Below, one piece after another: positions 12,573 through 23,905 of a stretch of 64,000 bases of DNA (positions are counted from its first letter, which is position 1; each line of letters starts with the position of its first letter). Source of the stretch: Mallotus nudiflorus (lineage: Eukaryota; Streptophyta; Magnoliopsida; Malpighiales; Euphorbiaceae); assembly GCA_947683625.1 (NCBI GenBank), contig CANTUR010000623.1, positions 496,001-560,000 on the forward strand, written 5' to 3'. The translations under genes and the position numbers were made by a program. The notes beneath the pieces were generated by a model, which did not search any database, was not told where the DNA came from, and saw nothing but the letters and a program-made list of their open reading frames with translations.

Positions 12573-12851
12573 CAAAACATTAATGAATGGGGATGTTGAT
12601 AGCAAAAAAAAAAAAAAAAAACAAAGTTTTATTCTGCCCTTTTGTAACAAAGCGAATAAATTTCCGTTTGGCTACATGGTGAATTCTTGACACACTCCTC
12701 ATTCTAGTATAAAGCTCTGAAATACATGCATTCGTTTTTTGGAAATCCTATGTTCAATTTTTTTAAAAAAAATGGAGAAGGAAAATTACTATAATTAAAT
12801 TCAAAAGTAATTAGTGAGCATGTGGAAAATTAATCACTAAAAAAAGAAGTC

Positions 12852-14124
12852 CTATATACGTTTTGTAACTGCTGGGATGCCAACAGAGTAATCAAATGAT
12901 TGATTTTCATGTGTTTCTTCCTGGAAACAGAGTGTAAGAAAATGCTTTCTTTTAATTGGTAATTGACACTGAGGGCAGTCTTCCTGAAAATCTAATGCAT
13001 CATATATATATTTTTTAAAATGATAATATGGATTATAAAGGCAAGCATGTGGCTATTTAAACCAAAAAATAAAAACAAAACAAAACAAAATTAATAACCT
13101 ATATACTTGTAATTGGGATTTCGAACAAATCCTGCAGGACACGTGAGGACGAACAACTTACATGTGACCATTCTTGTTGAGGTCCATCAGAATGAGCAGA
13201 AATCACATTCCAAGGAACGTATGATTTAAAGTTAAGCAAAAAGAGTATACTCAACATAGAGACAATAATTTTTCTTTAAAAAACCTACACTTATGGGTAA
13301 TTAAATATATAATATTATACCTTCAGTATCTCCCTCGACTTCAACATCAATGTCAAAATGACACTCATCATTTAATAAAAATTTTATAGGGTCTTTCATC
13401 TACAAAACTAATAATTAAGAATAAGGGGAAAAAGTAAAGAAATAAATAATTGTTAATTCGAAATAATTTAAAGGAAAAACATGCTATCGTGAAAAAAAAA
13501 AAAAAAAAATGATAAAGATATACCTTCGAAAGCAAGCTAAATAAAGATAGGATAATTCTAACAAATTGTCTTGGATTTAGAATTAAACTTGAAAATAGCC
13601 AAATATTAAAAATAAAAGCATTTTATTTTGAAGTAAAAAAAATGATTAATCAAAAAATAAACATGAGGAAACACAACATAAAATACATTTTTTTTTTTTT
13701 TTCTATTTACATAGGAAAGGCAACATTAAGAAGATATAAATTATCGCATTTGACTAAACAAAATGAGTTAATAAAAAGCAATTTAAATTTATTACAATGA
13801 ATCAACAGACAGATGAATTAACACTCAACAATTTATAATGATTCAATTTCAAGTTATTTTAGCTTGACACAATGAAGCAATATTCAAAAAAAAAAAAAAA
13901 AAGAAGCAATTCAACTTAATGGGTTAAAATAATCATAAAAAACCAAGATTGTCTTGCAGGAGGGAAGAGAATTTTATTGTCTGGGACAAAAAAAAGTCCA
14001 TCATAATAAGATAGCATGGATCAAACACGACATTATTTTCACACACACCATGCATTTTATTTTTTCCTTTAAATTCTAGAGCAAGAAAATCATCATTTAC
14101 AAAAAAAGCGGAGCAAATTAGCAA
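12852..14124 (-). pseudogene. Exon-like pieces of an unidentified host gene
   Basis: On the minus strand there are four open pieces in collinear order. (a) About 14,124-13,960 encodes an NDDFLALEFKGKN-like stretch. (b) About 13,402-13,321, bordered by TTTTGTAG and GTATAAT, encodes MKDPIKFLLNDECHFDIDVE and a few more residues. (c) About 13,260-13,165 encodes YVPWNVISAHSDGPQQEW and meets a consensus GTAAGT donor. (d) 12,983-12,852 follows ATTTTCAG, has 43 open codons with a CPQC pair, and ends in TAG. The protein-like composition and splice signals in this AT-rich setting suggest the 3' end of a real or recently dead gene. I do not recognise the product. Introns between the pieces are short to medium and AT-rich, as in plants. 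Nothing upstream of 14.1 kb could be linked; the copia remnant begins at 14.4 kb. Confidence 0.3.
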
Positions 14125-14404
14125 TCATTCTAAATCTAGTAAAAAAATAAGGATTGATTGATTTGGCAGAAAAATAAATAAAATCAGGCCTTTTATTTTT
14201 TATAAATTGGAGAATTTTTTTTTTTTTGTTCTTTCAAAGGAAATTCTGCAATGCCAAACATTAATTCAAAATAGAATAAATTTTTATACAGCTATGACCC
14301 ATTAGCACATTAATTGAAAGATAATAGAGGAATAACAAATTTAATGTTGCAAGCTGAAATTTTAGTACATATACTATAAAATGTTTAGTCTTTAAATTAA
14401 TATA
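14125..14404. other. AT-rich spacer, nothing recognised
   Basis: Low-complexity A/T runs only; no repeat partner or open frame noticed. Confidence 0.5.
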
Positions 14405-15110
14405 TGGGTAGTGTTAATCTGTAGACTATCACTTTTGTCTATTTTCCTTAATTGGTATATGATATCAATAGTGGGAAGCAATGAGTATCATGCTACTTGA
14501 TATGAGATATTAAAATAGACATGTGGATACTCATGTGATGGGTGGATCAAACTGTGACATAAGATAAGTGAATGTGTGAAAATTCAATTTTGTTAACAAT
14601 CACTATCTTGGACATAATGGTGCATATGATCCTTTGACCTAAGGCGACACAATCATCCACATATGGGTGGTTAGAGTTTGTTACCGTGTACATACCTGTG
14701 CTAGCCATGTATGGATATATGGCATATGGTGGCTCTAGTCAGTTATATATAAGGATGATTGATCGGCCAAAATGGAATTTATTACTTGGAGTGAATCAGG
14801 ACAAGATCCTATGCTATCTAAGTTATTCTTAATGAATAAGTACATGATCAGGTCAAACTTGACTTACTCAAAAAGAATTTCAATGCTAGAAAGAGTTGGA
14901 ATATAAGTCATATTTTATCAATAATTGAACGGAAGATAAGGCCATATGATTGAGGCAATTATAGTTTGACTAACCATGACTATAACTGATATCAGGATCT
15001 TATAATGAAGGGATATTAAGTGCATGGTAATTATGTTCTATGGTTCTTGTAAATCTGCGGATAGCATTCATTTCCAATTGGGTAGGGCGACATCTCTTTG
15101 GATAAGTAGA
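14405..15110 (+). repeat. Reversed LTR fragment fused to copia RT
   Basis: This segment matches the reverse complement of 21,405-22,050 (about 80% by eye). Examples are GATAGTGGGAAG, GATATGAGATAT, CTATCTTGGACATAATGG and CACATATGGGTGGTTA. The partner lies inside the 5' LTR of the minus-strand copia element (E-cop), so this copy is in the opposite orientation to the coding strand it touches and cannot be the ordinary 3' LTR. The joint with RT sequence is near 15,105, where both sides share AGATGTC. Confidence 0.65.
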
Positions 15111-16180
15111 TATCATGCCTAAACGGTAACAATCCCCTCTTAGAATCAAACATGTTGAACCTCTTTAACACCTTTTCCAAAAAAAGACTTTGGGATAAAC
15201 CTATCACTCTCTTCGATCTATCTCTATAGACTCATATCCCTAGAACATAGGTAGCCTCCCCTAGGTCTTTCATCGAGAAGGTTTTACTAAGCCATACTTT
15301 CACAGAGGTTATCATATTAACATCATTACTAATTAACAGAATATCATCAATATACAAGACTAGGAAAGTGAGTTGGCTCATATTAACATCATTACCAATT
15401 AACAGAATATCATCAATATACAAGACTAGGAAAGTGAGTTGGCTCCAATTAACCTTCTTGTAAACACGTGGCTCATCTTTATTCTTAATGAAACCATAAG
15501 AATGGATAGCCTCATCGAAACAATGATTCCAACTCCTTGAAGCTTGCTTCAGACATAAATTAATATATTAAGCTTGCACACTTTTGCGCTTTCTTTGGAT
15601 TCAAAACCCTTAGGTTGCTTCATGAAAATGTCTTCCTCAACATGACCATTAAGGAAGGCAATCTTAGCATCCATTTGCCAAACCTCATACTCACAATGTA
15701 CGACTATAGCAAGAAGACTTTGAATGGATTTAAGCATGGCTACCAATGATTAGGTCTTTTCATAGTCGACCCCTTGCCTTTAGTGAAACCCTTTTGCTAC
15801 AAGCCTAGCTTTATAGGTCTTTACCTTCCCATATGCACCAATCTTTCTCTTAAAGATCTGTTTACACCCAATAGGTATAATACCTTAAGGAGGATCAATA
15901 AATATCCAGACTTGGTTTGCATATATGGAATCCATTTAAGTTCTCATCACCTCAAGCCATCTAAAAGAATCTTTATCATATAAAGCTTCTTCATATATAG
16001 TAAGATCATCAATATGAATGCTTTCTTCATGAACATACATCTCTTGCATATCATGGAGAAAGTCATATCTCTTCGAAGGATTAGATATTTTAGGAGTTAT
16101 TGTGATGACATTCTCTATTGGAATAGGCCCTTCAGGTTAATTAATATTCATTTGATCAATTTCATAGGCTTCCTTAGATG
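15105..16180 (-). pseudogene. Reverse transcriptase domain of decayed copia element (E-cop)
   Basis: The copia reverse transcriptase (RVT_2 type) copies the element RNA. Minus-strand frames in order show LARLVAKGF-like sequence (about 15,800), WQMDAKIAFLNGHVEEDIFM (15,700-15,620), an YIDDILLIGNDV catalytic motif, WLSKTFSMKDLGEATYVLGI (15,300-15,235) and a GLLPFRHDIYLSKEM stretch near 15,130-15,090. Several stops and frameshifts break it. The catalytic YIDD block is present twice as an in-frame 66-bp tandem duplication. Upstream (16,180-15,800) is the degenerate linker from integrase. RNase H and a 3' LTR are missing: the frame runs into a reversed LTR fragment at 15,105. It is certainly a dead copy. 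Confidence 0.85.
15313..15444 (-). repeat. 66-bp in-frame tandem duplication of the RT YxDD motif
   Basis: The block beginning CATATTAACATCATTAC at 15,313 is repeated at 15,379 with a 66-bp offset and very few differences. On the coding strand it adds 22 residues, so that LYIDDILLIGNDVNM is followed by a second LYIDDILLISNDVNM. Confidence 0.95.
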
Positions 16181-16628
16181 ACTCCTCATCTAATATTATC
16201 TTCCTTCCTTTGCTAACTTCCTTAAAAGAAACTCTTTCTCTAGAAAAATAGCATCTCTACTTACAATAATAACTTGTTCAATAAAAAGATAAAAGCAATA
16301 CCCTAACTATCTTTAGGATATCCAACGAACCTTCCTTTAATAAACTTTTCATCCAACTTGTCCAATTTTAACTTCTTAATAAAAGTTGGGCACCCCTAAA
16401 TCCTAACATGCTTAAGACTTGGTGCCCTACTGGGCTATATCTTATATAAAGTGGTAGAAATGGACCTGGATAGAACTAGATAAGGATTTAGGAGACTGTT
16501 TAGAGTGCAAAACCCTAAAGTGATATTAGAAGATCAGTGTAGCTCATAATCAAATGTACCATATCTAACAACGTAAGATTTCGCCTTTTAGACACACAAT
16601 TTAGTTGAGGTGTTCTAGGCAGAATGAG
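16181..16628 (-). pseudogene. Integrase C-terminal part and linker of E-cop
   Basis: Only short recognisable pieces of a copia integrase C-terminal region survive on the minus strand, with frequent stops. The segment lies between the integrase core and RT, where this part of the polyprotein is expected. No motif is strong enough to call alone. Confidence 0.4.
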
Positions 16629-17160
16629 TTACGATGCCATGCCATGTTCCTTAAGGAATTCAATGAAATCAATACTCAAATATTCACCTCCTCGATCTGA
16701 TCTTAGAGTTTTAATACTTTTCCTGGTTTGATTTTCTACTTGGGCCTTGAACACTTTAAACTTTTCAAAGGATTCAATCTTGTTCTTTATAAGAAATATG
16801 TGCCCATACCTTGATAGATCAGCTACAAAGGTCATAAAGTAGTGAAAACCACCTATATCCATTTCACTAAATAGTCCACATACATCACTATATATGATCT
16901 CCAATACATCCTTGGCTCTTGCCATTTGTCCAATAAATAGTTATTTGGTCATATTGCCTTGAAGAAGAGTCTCACATATCATATTGGATGAAAATTTAAG
17001 ATTGCTCAAGATTCCTGTACTTTTCAACTTCATGATCCTATCTTCTGCATTGTGACATAATCTTAAACACCATAAATATTTGAAGTTAGAGGCATTTTTA
17101 AATAACATTGCATTTGCACTACTCACATTGCTTTGAGGCTCATTATTATTGGACATATTA
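16629..17160 (-). pseudogene. GAG-pre-integrase and integrase core of E-cop
   Basis: The integrase inserts element DNA into the chromosome. The minus frame at 17,156-16,941 carries the HHCC-type region (WCLRLCHNAEDRIMKLKS...C...GNMTK), with the first His-side residues altered. A stop or frameshift separates it from 16,925-16,629, the rve core. The core has IIYSDVCG (first catalytic Asp), a second Asp in LRSDRGGEYLS, and FIEFLKEHG. The C-terminal half with the third acidic residue has decayed. The gene order protease-integrase-RT marks Ty1/copia. Confidence 0.85.
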
Positions 17161-17243
17161 TCAACATCCCATGCCTACCATTTCACTTCCAAAGTAAATG
17201 TTATATACATATCTACTAAAATGGAATTCATATCCCTTTCTAA

Positions 17244-17535
17244 TTAAACTAGAAATAGAGAGACTATTTTTATAGGCATTATATATATATATAATACATC
17301 ATCCAATAACAAAACATGAACATACAAATCAATTGTAGTGGATCCTATAGCCTTGGCCACAACACTTGCTCCATTCCCAACTCTTAAGGTCACTTCATTG
17401 GGCCTCAACCTTCTCTCATTTGCTAGATCCTGTAAGGATGAACAAGTGTGAGAACATGCACTAGTATCTAATACCTGCAAGGATGAATAAATGTGAGAAC
17501 TTGCAATAGTATCTAATACTCATGCATTAGATGAG
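17244..17535 (-). pseudogene. Aspartic protease of E-cop with duplicated active-site block
   Basis: The retropepsin processes the polyprotein. The minus frame 17,480-17,244 has VLDTSACSHTCSSLQDLAN followed by LRVGNGASVVAKAIG, the usual copia protease pattern. The active-site triplet is DTS rather than the usual D-[ST]-G. Directly upstream, a second block (17,475-17,520) encodes VLDTIASSHIYSSLQ, so the catalytic block is tandemly duplicated in frame (45 bp). A run of TA at 17,281-17,293 interrupts the 3' part. Confidence 0.8.
17430..17520 (-). repeat. 45-bp in-frame tandem duplication in protease active site
   Basis: TGTAAGGATGAACAAGTGTG at 17,430 is repeated as TGCAAGGATGAATAAATGTG at 17,475. 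Each copy ends in AGTATCTAATAC. The copies have diverged by several substitutions, so the duplication is old. Confidence 0.9.
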
Positions 17536-17544
17536 CTTTTAGAA

Positions 17545-18380
17545 AATTTAAAAGCAAGTAAACAAGAGAATGTCTCACCTTCTCTTTGTCCCTTTCCCTT
17601 TGTCTTAAGAGACTCAAGGAACTTGGGACAATTTCTCTTATAATGTCCTTTACCTTAGCTGCGAAAACACTTTCATTTGCCTTACTTTTCCCTCATAATG
17701 GCCTTGCCCTTATCCTTAGCTATGCCACCCGTGGGCTTGAAAATTATTTTCTTGCCTTTCTTCTTAGTCCCATTAGAAGTGGCATTAAGAGCAACCTCCC
17801 TCCTTTTGTTGCTCCCTTAGATAGCCTTTTGGGCCATCACAAACATGTTTAAAAGCTTACAAGAGTGCACTCTATTTTATTCATATGGAAGTTGGTAATG
17901 GTTTACTCGAAAGACTTAATAAGGGATTGTAGGATCAAATTCACTTAGAGGTGGAAATCTATTGCGAAGTCTATACTCTCTAATTGCTCCATAGATCTAA
18001 TTATAGAGTTCACATGGGCTTGTACTTCCTCTCCCTCCTTCATCTTAGCAAACAAAAGATATCTCATACCTAGCAATCCTACTTTATTCGTCAAACAACT
18101 CTTAAAAGATAAAGTAGGATTTCCTTTGCCCTAGTGTACTTCTCATGTTGCCGATGGATTTCAGTGCTCATAGAAACCCACATGATGCAACATGCTTGCA
18201 TATAATCATCCTTTTACTTTTCTAGAATGTCATGCTCCTCTTAGGAAGTATTTTTAAGAAGTGGTTCAGGTGGGCTTTGTTATAATACATAGAGTATTTT
18301 CTCAGAAGCTAAAACTACTTTTAGATTCTTTAGCCAATCAATGAAATTAGGGCCAGTGAGCCAATATAGGTCAAGTATGA
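17545..18380 (-). pseudogene. Decayed copia gag of E-cop
   Basis: Minus-strand pieces read LTGPNFIDWLKNLKVVLASE (about 18,365-18,300), MQACCIMWVSMSTEIHRQHE (about 18,210-18,150), and a zinc-knuckle region GHYKRNCPKFLESL (about 17,660-17,600). This is the layout of copia gag with one CCHC knuckle; its first Cys pair has decayed. Many stops occur. The N terminus near 18,375 is placed by the conserved TGPNF-W start region; no initiator Met survives there. Confidence 0.75.
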
Positions 18381-18518
18381 TTATAAATGAGTTTAATGGT
18401 CTTATATTATTAAGATTCTACGAAAGGTAACAAGATTAATTAGTTATACGACATTGTTATTACACCATTTGATTTGGTCTTTAATCATAACTGCCTCCCG
18501 CTAACATGGCGAATCCTA

Positions 18519-18662
18519 CACTTCCAAAGTAGGAAACAAAAAATCCCTTATTGGATGGATTTCTAATGGGTGATGGGATTCTTAATGGGCCACTTCCAAA
18601 GTAGGAAACAAAAATCCCTTATTGGATGGATTTCTAATGGGTGATGGGATTCTTAATGGGCC
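18519..18662. repeat. 72-bp tandem duplication
   Basis: CACTTCCAAAGTAGGAAACA recurs at 18,519 and 18,591, and the copies differ by about one base. It lies in the E-cop leader. Confidence 0.95.
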
Positions 18663-19174
18663 ACTAATATTCCTCAGGTACACATTGTCATTCTTAGAAT
18701 ATTAGTTCTCATTAAATGGACAACTCTTATCCATCACATCTCATATGAGATTCCATCAATTCAACTTCTAATGTTATAAGCCTTAGGTACACATTGCCAT
18801 TCTTGGCCTTTAACATTAGTTAGGTCCACACGATTGGATTAGTGAAATGTATATATTTGAACACTATAAACCTCAAATACTCCTATTTGCCATTCTTGGC
18901 CCATGGTGTATCCATACATCCATAACATCTCATGCTTAACAATAACACTACATAAATCTCTTAGGCCTCATGTACACCCCTATGTATCCATAGCCAATGC
19001 ATATAAGCCCAAAATCATACAAGTTATTGCTCCAATGGAGAGCATAGACCTAAATTTAGTTTGGAAGATTTTCAGGCCTTTAATTACTAAGGTCTCACTT
19101 TGCACATTAACTGATTTCAATTGTATATATCTCATAAATATATGGCATGACATTTATCATATACATATTGTATG

Positions 19175-19176
<2 letters not shown>

Positions 19177-19223
<47 letters not shown>
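19177..19223. repeat. (TA)n microsatellite
   Basis: About 23 TA dinucleotides in an otherwise ordinary AT-rich leader. Confidence 0.95.
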
Positions 19224-19228
<5 letters not shown>

Positions 19229-19864
19229 AATAAAGAGTGATCATAGGCCTTTCCAAAGCCTATTCTAACTCATAGAATATGTTACAAATGGGCCTAGCTC
19301 AAGAAATGCCTTCAAGTCATATGAATCCTTTATCACCATCTCCATGGGCCTTGATCGATCCATGCCACCAAAGGGTTGTATAGGCCACCTTCTTGAACAC
19401 TTTAAGCCTCAAGTCACAACTCTTGTGATTTACATGCAATCCTCGGCATTCTAAGGCAAAACTTTACATCCTAAATCTATGTAATTAACATTTAATTACA
19501 TTGTATAAATAACAAAATTAAATATTATTACAAATCATATGATGAAAACTAAATGCATGATTATTTCTTGCATGTATGACAAGCAAACATTTAACAAAAT
19601 ACAACTCTTGCATGTTATCATGTATTTGCAAAGTCAAACAAACAAGAAAAAAATATGTTGTCTATATAGAAACAGGGTCTATTCTGATCGCAATCAATAC
19701 CTTTTGTCGTGATCACAACCATGGTCGTGAACGTGATAATACTCTATACTATTTTTCCTATTTCACATGTTAAGCATCTTTAATCACAACTTTTGCAGCT
19801 AACAATAAACATAATCTTAACTCTTGTAATTAATATAATAGTTAGCATGCAAATCATGTGATTT

Positions 19865-19878
19865 TGGCTTTGATACCA
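19865..19878 (-). promoter_or_regulatory. Copia PBS (initiator Met tRNA type)
   Basis: The plus strand GGCTTTGATACCA is the complement of TGGTATCAAAGCC, one base from the standard copia TGGTATCAGAGC. It fixes the orientation of E-cop and the inner edge of its 5' LTR. Confidence 0.8.
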
Positions 19879-19879
19879 C

Positions 19880-22265
19880 TTCAAAGAATTGATTACACAC
19901 ATCGAAATATGAGCAGAAGTGTGGTGTGAACACAAAATCTATTAGGATAAATTTTAAAAAAATTTCCTAGTGTGTAACCCTTGCATGAAGGCAAGAATTC
20001 CAAAACTACTAAGATCAAAACACATTCAATTTACATAATTAATTACTTGCATGCTTAATGGACAACATAAATCAAAGATTCGCAAAACAACTAAAATATA
20101 AAGCATGGCAAAAGACCTACATCTAAAGTTTAGTAACTCTTACAAACTCCAAATGTCGGTAGCACACTCAATAGGATTTAGGAAAAGGTTGATGCAAATC
20201 TACAAGCTTCTAGCTCCTCAAATTTGAAGCCTCTAACTTGAAACACACAAGTGGCATAAGAATGACCCCAAGCCTTAATGGACCTCTACTTGTAATCTCC
20301 TCCTTAGTGACCCAAAAGCTTACTAGAGCCCTTACTTGACTTGGATGATGTAGGACTTATTGCCTCCAAAGGATGGATCGATGTAGCTTAATCTTGCATA
20401 ACTCTTGTACAAAGAATGATGCCAATGGACTTATGAAGAAACATAACTCTTATATCTCTTACTCACACACTCACAACACTTACAAGAAATATGAAGAAGA
20501 AGACTCAACTCTTGAGTGCTCACTCTTGTTTTCACTCTTAGTGTTTAAATTATCTCTCTAATGTAAGTGGTAAGTCAAATGTAGAGATACTCCACTAACT
20601 TGGTGTATGCATGTAAGAGACTAATTTGCATGTGTAGAGATCCTCCACTAACTCAAACTTGAGTATAGGATAAGCAATTTCATGCATGTCCTTACTTTTT
20701 CACTTTGTGTGTGAAATAAGTAATCTCATGCATGTAGAGATTCTCCACTACTTAGAGGTGCATCCTAATGACACCTTGCCATGGTGTCATTTATGCAATC
20801 ACATTACATGGAAAAGTCATGCTTAGGTGGTCACCATGCAAGCATGATCATCACATGGTCATGCTTATGTGGCACCTCATTTAGTAAATGGGCTTTAGGC
20901 TTATTTAACTCTTAAATGAGCCCATCTCTACAACATCCACTAATTAGTGTCATGGGCTTTATTTAACACTTAAAAAGGCCCATCTTAAAAATACACCTAA
21001 TAGTCCAAGCCCATGCATCATCCATTAAGCTACATATACATGGCCCATCTCATGACCCATATCCAAAGTGATATTGGTGGCAAATATCAATTTGGTCCTT
21101 AAACTTAATATCACATATTAAATTAATATTTAATAGTCCTAACATTTGAATTAAATTTTAGGATATGCTAGATTCCCGCACAAGCAAAAATCCAATTCAA
21201 TTAATTTAATTAATTAATTAAACACTTTAATTAATAATCAAATTAATGATCACCATTGTCATCACAACTCTTATGTTTGTGACTTAATAGGTTCAAGTAT
21301 AAAGGGAAATGGAAATAAATAATATTAACTCTTAATATTTTTGGAAACTCTTTCTTCTCAATCAATCACATTTAGTTTCCATAAGTCGTGAGTGACCCTC
21401 AACATAGATGTCATGACTCCCCAATTGGAACTAAATGCCATCAAAAGAACCATAGAACATAATTATTGTGCACTCAATGCCCTTTCATTACAAGATCCCG
21501 ACATCAACTACCTCATCTTCAATTTAATTCTCAATAAAATATGACTTTAACCAGAAACTCTTTCTAGTACCAAAACTCTTTTCAAGTCGAGTTTGACCTA
21601 GCTAAGTACTTATTCATCGAGAATAACTTAGATAGCATAGGATTTTATCTCGGTTCACTCCAGGTAATGAATTCCATCTTGGTCGATCACTTATTCCTAC
21701 ATATATAACTGACTAAAGCCACCACACGCCATATATCTATACATGGCTAGCACATGTATGTACACAGTAACAAACTTTAACCACCCATATGTGGACGACC
21801 ATGTCACCTCATGTCAAAGGACCATATGCGCCATTATGTCCAAGATAGTAATTGTTAACAAAAGTGAATTTCCACTTAATCACTTATCTTAAGTTACAAT
21901 TTGATTCACCCATCATATGAGTATCCACATGTTTATTATGATATCTCATATCAAGTAGCATAAAGTTCACTACTTCCCACTATCAATATTATATAACGAT
22001 CAGGGAGAATAGATAGAGATGATAATTTATAGATTAACACTATCCATATGTTAATCAAATGACTGCGAACATTTTATAGCATATGTACTAAAAGAATTTG
22101 TCACTCATTATTAACTCTTGATAATAAACTCTTTTAACATAATGCAAAGGGTAAATACTCAAATAAATGAACACTTTATTTAAATGAATATTTTATTACC
22201 ATATGTATAAAAGTACAATGTCATTTATGTTACAAGAAATGACACTATGGCACATCTATACTAAT
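19880..22265 (-). mobile_element. 5' LTR of E-cop
   Basis: It lies directly outside the PBS. There are no ORFs. It contains AATGGGCTTTAGG and AGCCCATC-rich blocks around 20,880-21,060 and the segment 21,405-22,050 that recurs reversed at 14,405-15,110. The outer edge is uncertain (22,050 at least, perhaps about 22,265). No 3' partner in direct orientation is in the window, so the element lacks its normal 3' end. Confidence 0.5.
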
Positions 22266-23790
22266 AAAGTATTATATTACTATAAAGTATTATATTACTA
22301 ATAACTCTTTATCAACTCATTCTAGTATAACCATGCATTTTTCCTCAGTCTAACTCCTCGAGGGGCCCATAAATATCTTCTTATAATAAATGAGAGATAA
22401 ATTCCTTCTCAGTCATTCACATTCCTCATATAACTCATTCTATATCCAATCACAACCTATTTAACCATCCAGTTAAAAATGATACTAGAATATGTCAAAA
22501 TACACAACTTATTATGTTAGAAAACCATAATGATTTCAGGTCAGAGTACTTAAATAATACTACTGTGATGAGAAATCACTTATAACAATTATCCATATAG
22601 TATTTTTATAGTGGGTTAATCGAGTACACAATTTCTCAAATATGTACCTATGAGTTAACTTAATATATAATACACATTATCAGTAAAGCTTAATCATCAG
22701 TTAATTTTATACTAGTTTTTATTCATTATTATTCTAATGATAACAACTGACTATGGATAATTTAGAATAAAATTTAAGTTTCACCTAAGATTTTTACTAT
22801 CAAGTTGCACACTTAATGACCTCAGGTAGAATTAACTACTTAAGAAACTTATTAGAATTAGCCAATAATAATGAAAATGACTTTTTATTAATAAATGAAA
22901 ATGTCAAAATATGATCATTACATGATTGACTTAAAGTATATCACTAACAAAAACAAGTAGGAAATATATCTATCAGCCTTATCAAGATTAAGCATCCATA
23001 GCATTATATGTTGTACTACATCAATAATTTAAATAGAGAAAATAAATTAAAAATTAAAGGAAAATTTAGAAAAAAAAAAGGTATACAGAGAATGATAAAA
23101 TCAAGAATAATGATAATAACACTAATAACAGTAACAGGGATATGGTGAATGGATGACGCATGTATATGTATCTTATAGAAGGTGGACACCTAGTTTGAAA
23201 AGCAAAAGAAAATAAATACTAAAGGGGAAAAAATTCAATGGCAAGAACATGAGGCTCAGTTAATGGGCATTTTTAATGGGCCTCATTTGCAAGACTTAAT
23301 AGAGTAAACAACCTTGTTGGCTTATGGGCTTGAAAGAAAAGTATAAAACATTTACATCCATGAACCAATAGGTTTGGACTAATTTCCATGAACCAAAAAT
23401 GGCCCAAAACAACACCAAAACTTATAAATTTACGATCTAATAAATAAAAGAAGCGACAATTTAACATCTAATAGAGGGACTAATTTCCTTATCGATCATA
23501 GAAAACCTTATACAGCAGCCTAGCTTTGTTTTTTATGATCAATAAGAAAAATTAGACTAATATGTTAGATATTGAATTGTTGCCTCTTTCAGACCACTTT
23601 TTCCCTGCAAGCCAACCAAAAAAGACTAATGAAAGAGCTTACTCAAAAAGTTCACATAAAGAAATAACATCATGCAAATCAGGCAGTTGCATTTCAGAAT
23701 AACCAAAATTTCTACCCTTTCTTAAGAATTAAGATGACAATTCATATAAAAAAACTTTGTCACATCTAAAGTTGGGTGAATTAAACTTAC
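22266..23790. other. AT-rich intergenic DNA
   Basis: No coding sequence, RNA gene or repeat partner found. A direct TAAAGTATTATATTACTA duplication lies at 22,265-22,300. Confidence 0.5.
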
Positions 23791-23905
23791 AGAGGCTTAA
23801 GAAATGTGAGATTCCCCAACCCAGCAAGGACAGTACCTGAAATGTTATTGCCCGCTGAACTCAATTTAGAAAAGGTCACCAAGGCATTACAATTAGTAGG
23901 AATAG
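23791..23905 (-). pseudogene. Isolated leucine-rich-repeat-like exon
   Basis: On the minus strand a 115-bp open segment follows an acceptor-like AATTAG and ends at a consensus CT|GTAAGT donor. It encodes NALVTFSKLSSAGNNISGTV and then LAGLGNLTFL, a plant LRR pattern (L..L..L...NNISG...LGNL..L). LRR exons with phase-conserved borders are common in LRR receptor kinases. No neighbouring LRR exons or kinase domain were found. Downstream, another acceptor-like TGGCTTGCAG occurs near 23,610. This may be a gene fragment or a decayed gene whose 5' end lies near 25.3 kb. Confidence 0.4.

Larger units (their letters stand above)
18381..19864 (-). other. E-cop leader between PBS and gag
   Basis: About 1.48 kb with no coding sequence I can support. 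It holds a 72-bp tandem duplication (18,519-18,662) and a (TA)n run (19,177-19,223). The long leader is unusual for copia and may include further insertions. Confidence 0.4.

Noticed and set aside
12408..12690. Overlapping 80- and 69-codon ORFs
   Set aside because: They read through a poly(A/T) run and the 262-bp tandem duplication, and the first copy does not keep either frame.
14405..15110. Ordinary 3' LTR of the minus-strand copia element
   Set aside because: It is in the opposite orientation to the 5' LTR, which a normal 3' LTR cannot be.
18903..19268. 121-codon plus-strand ORF
   Set aside because: Ends in a (TA)n-encoded Tyr/Ile run and is opposite to the copia element that contains it.
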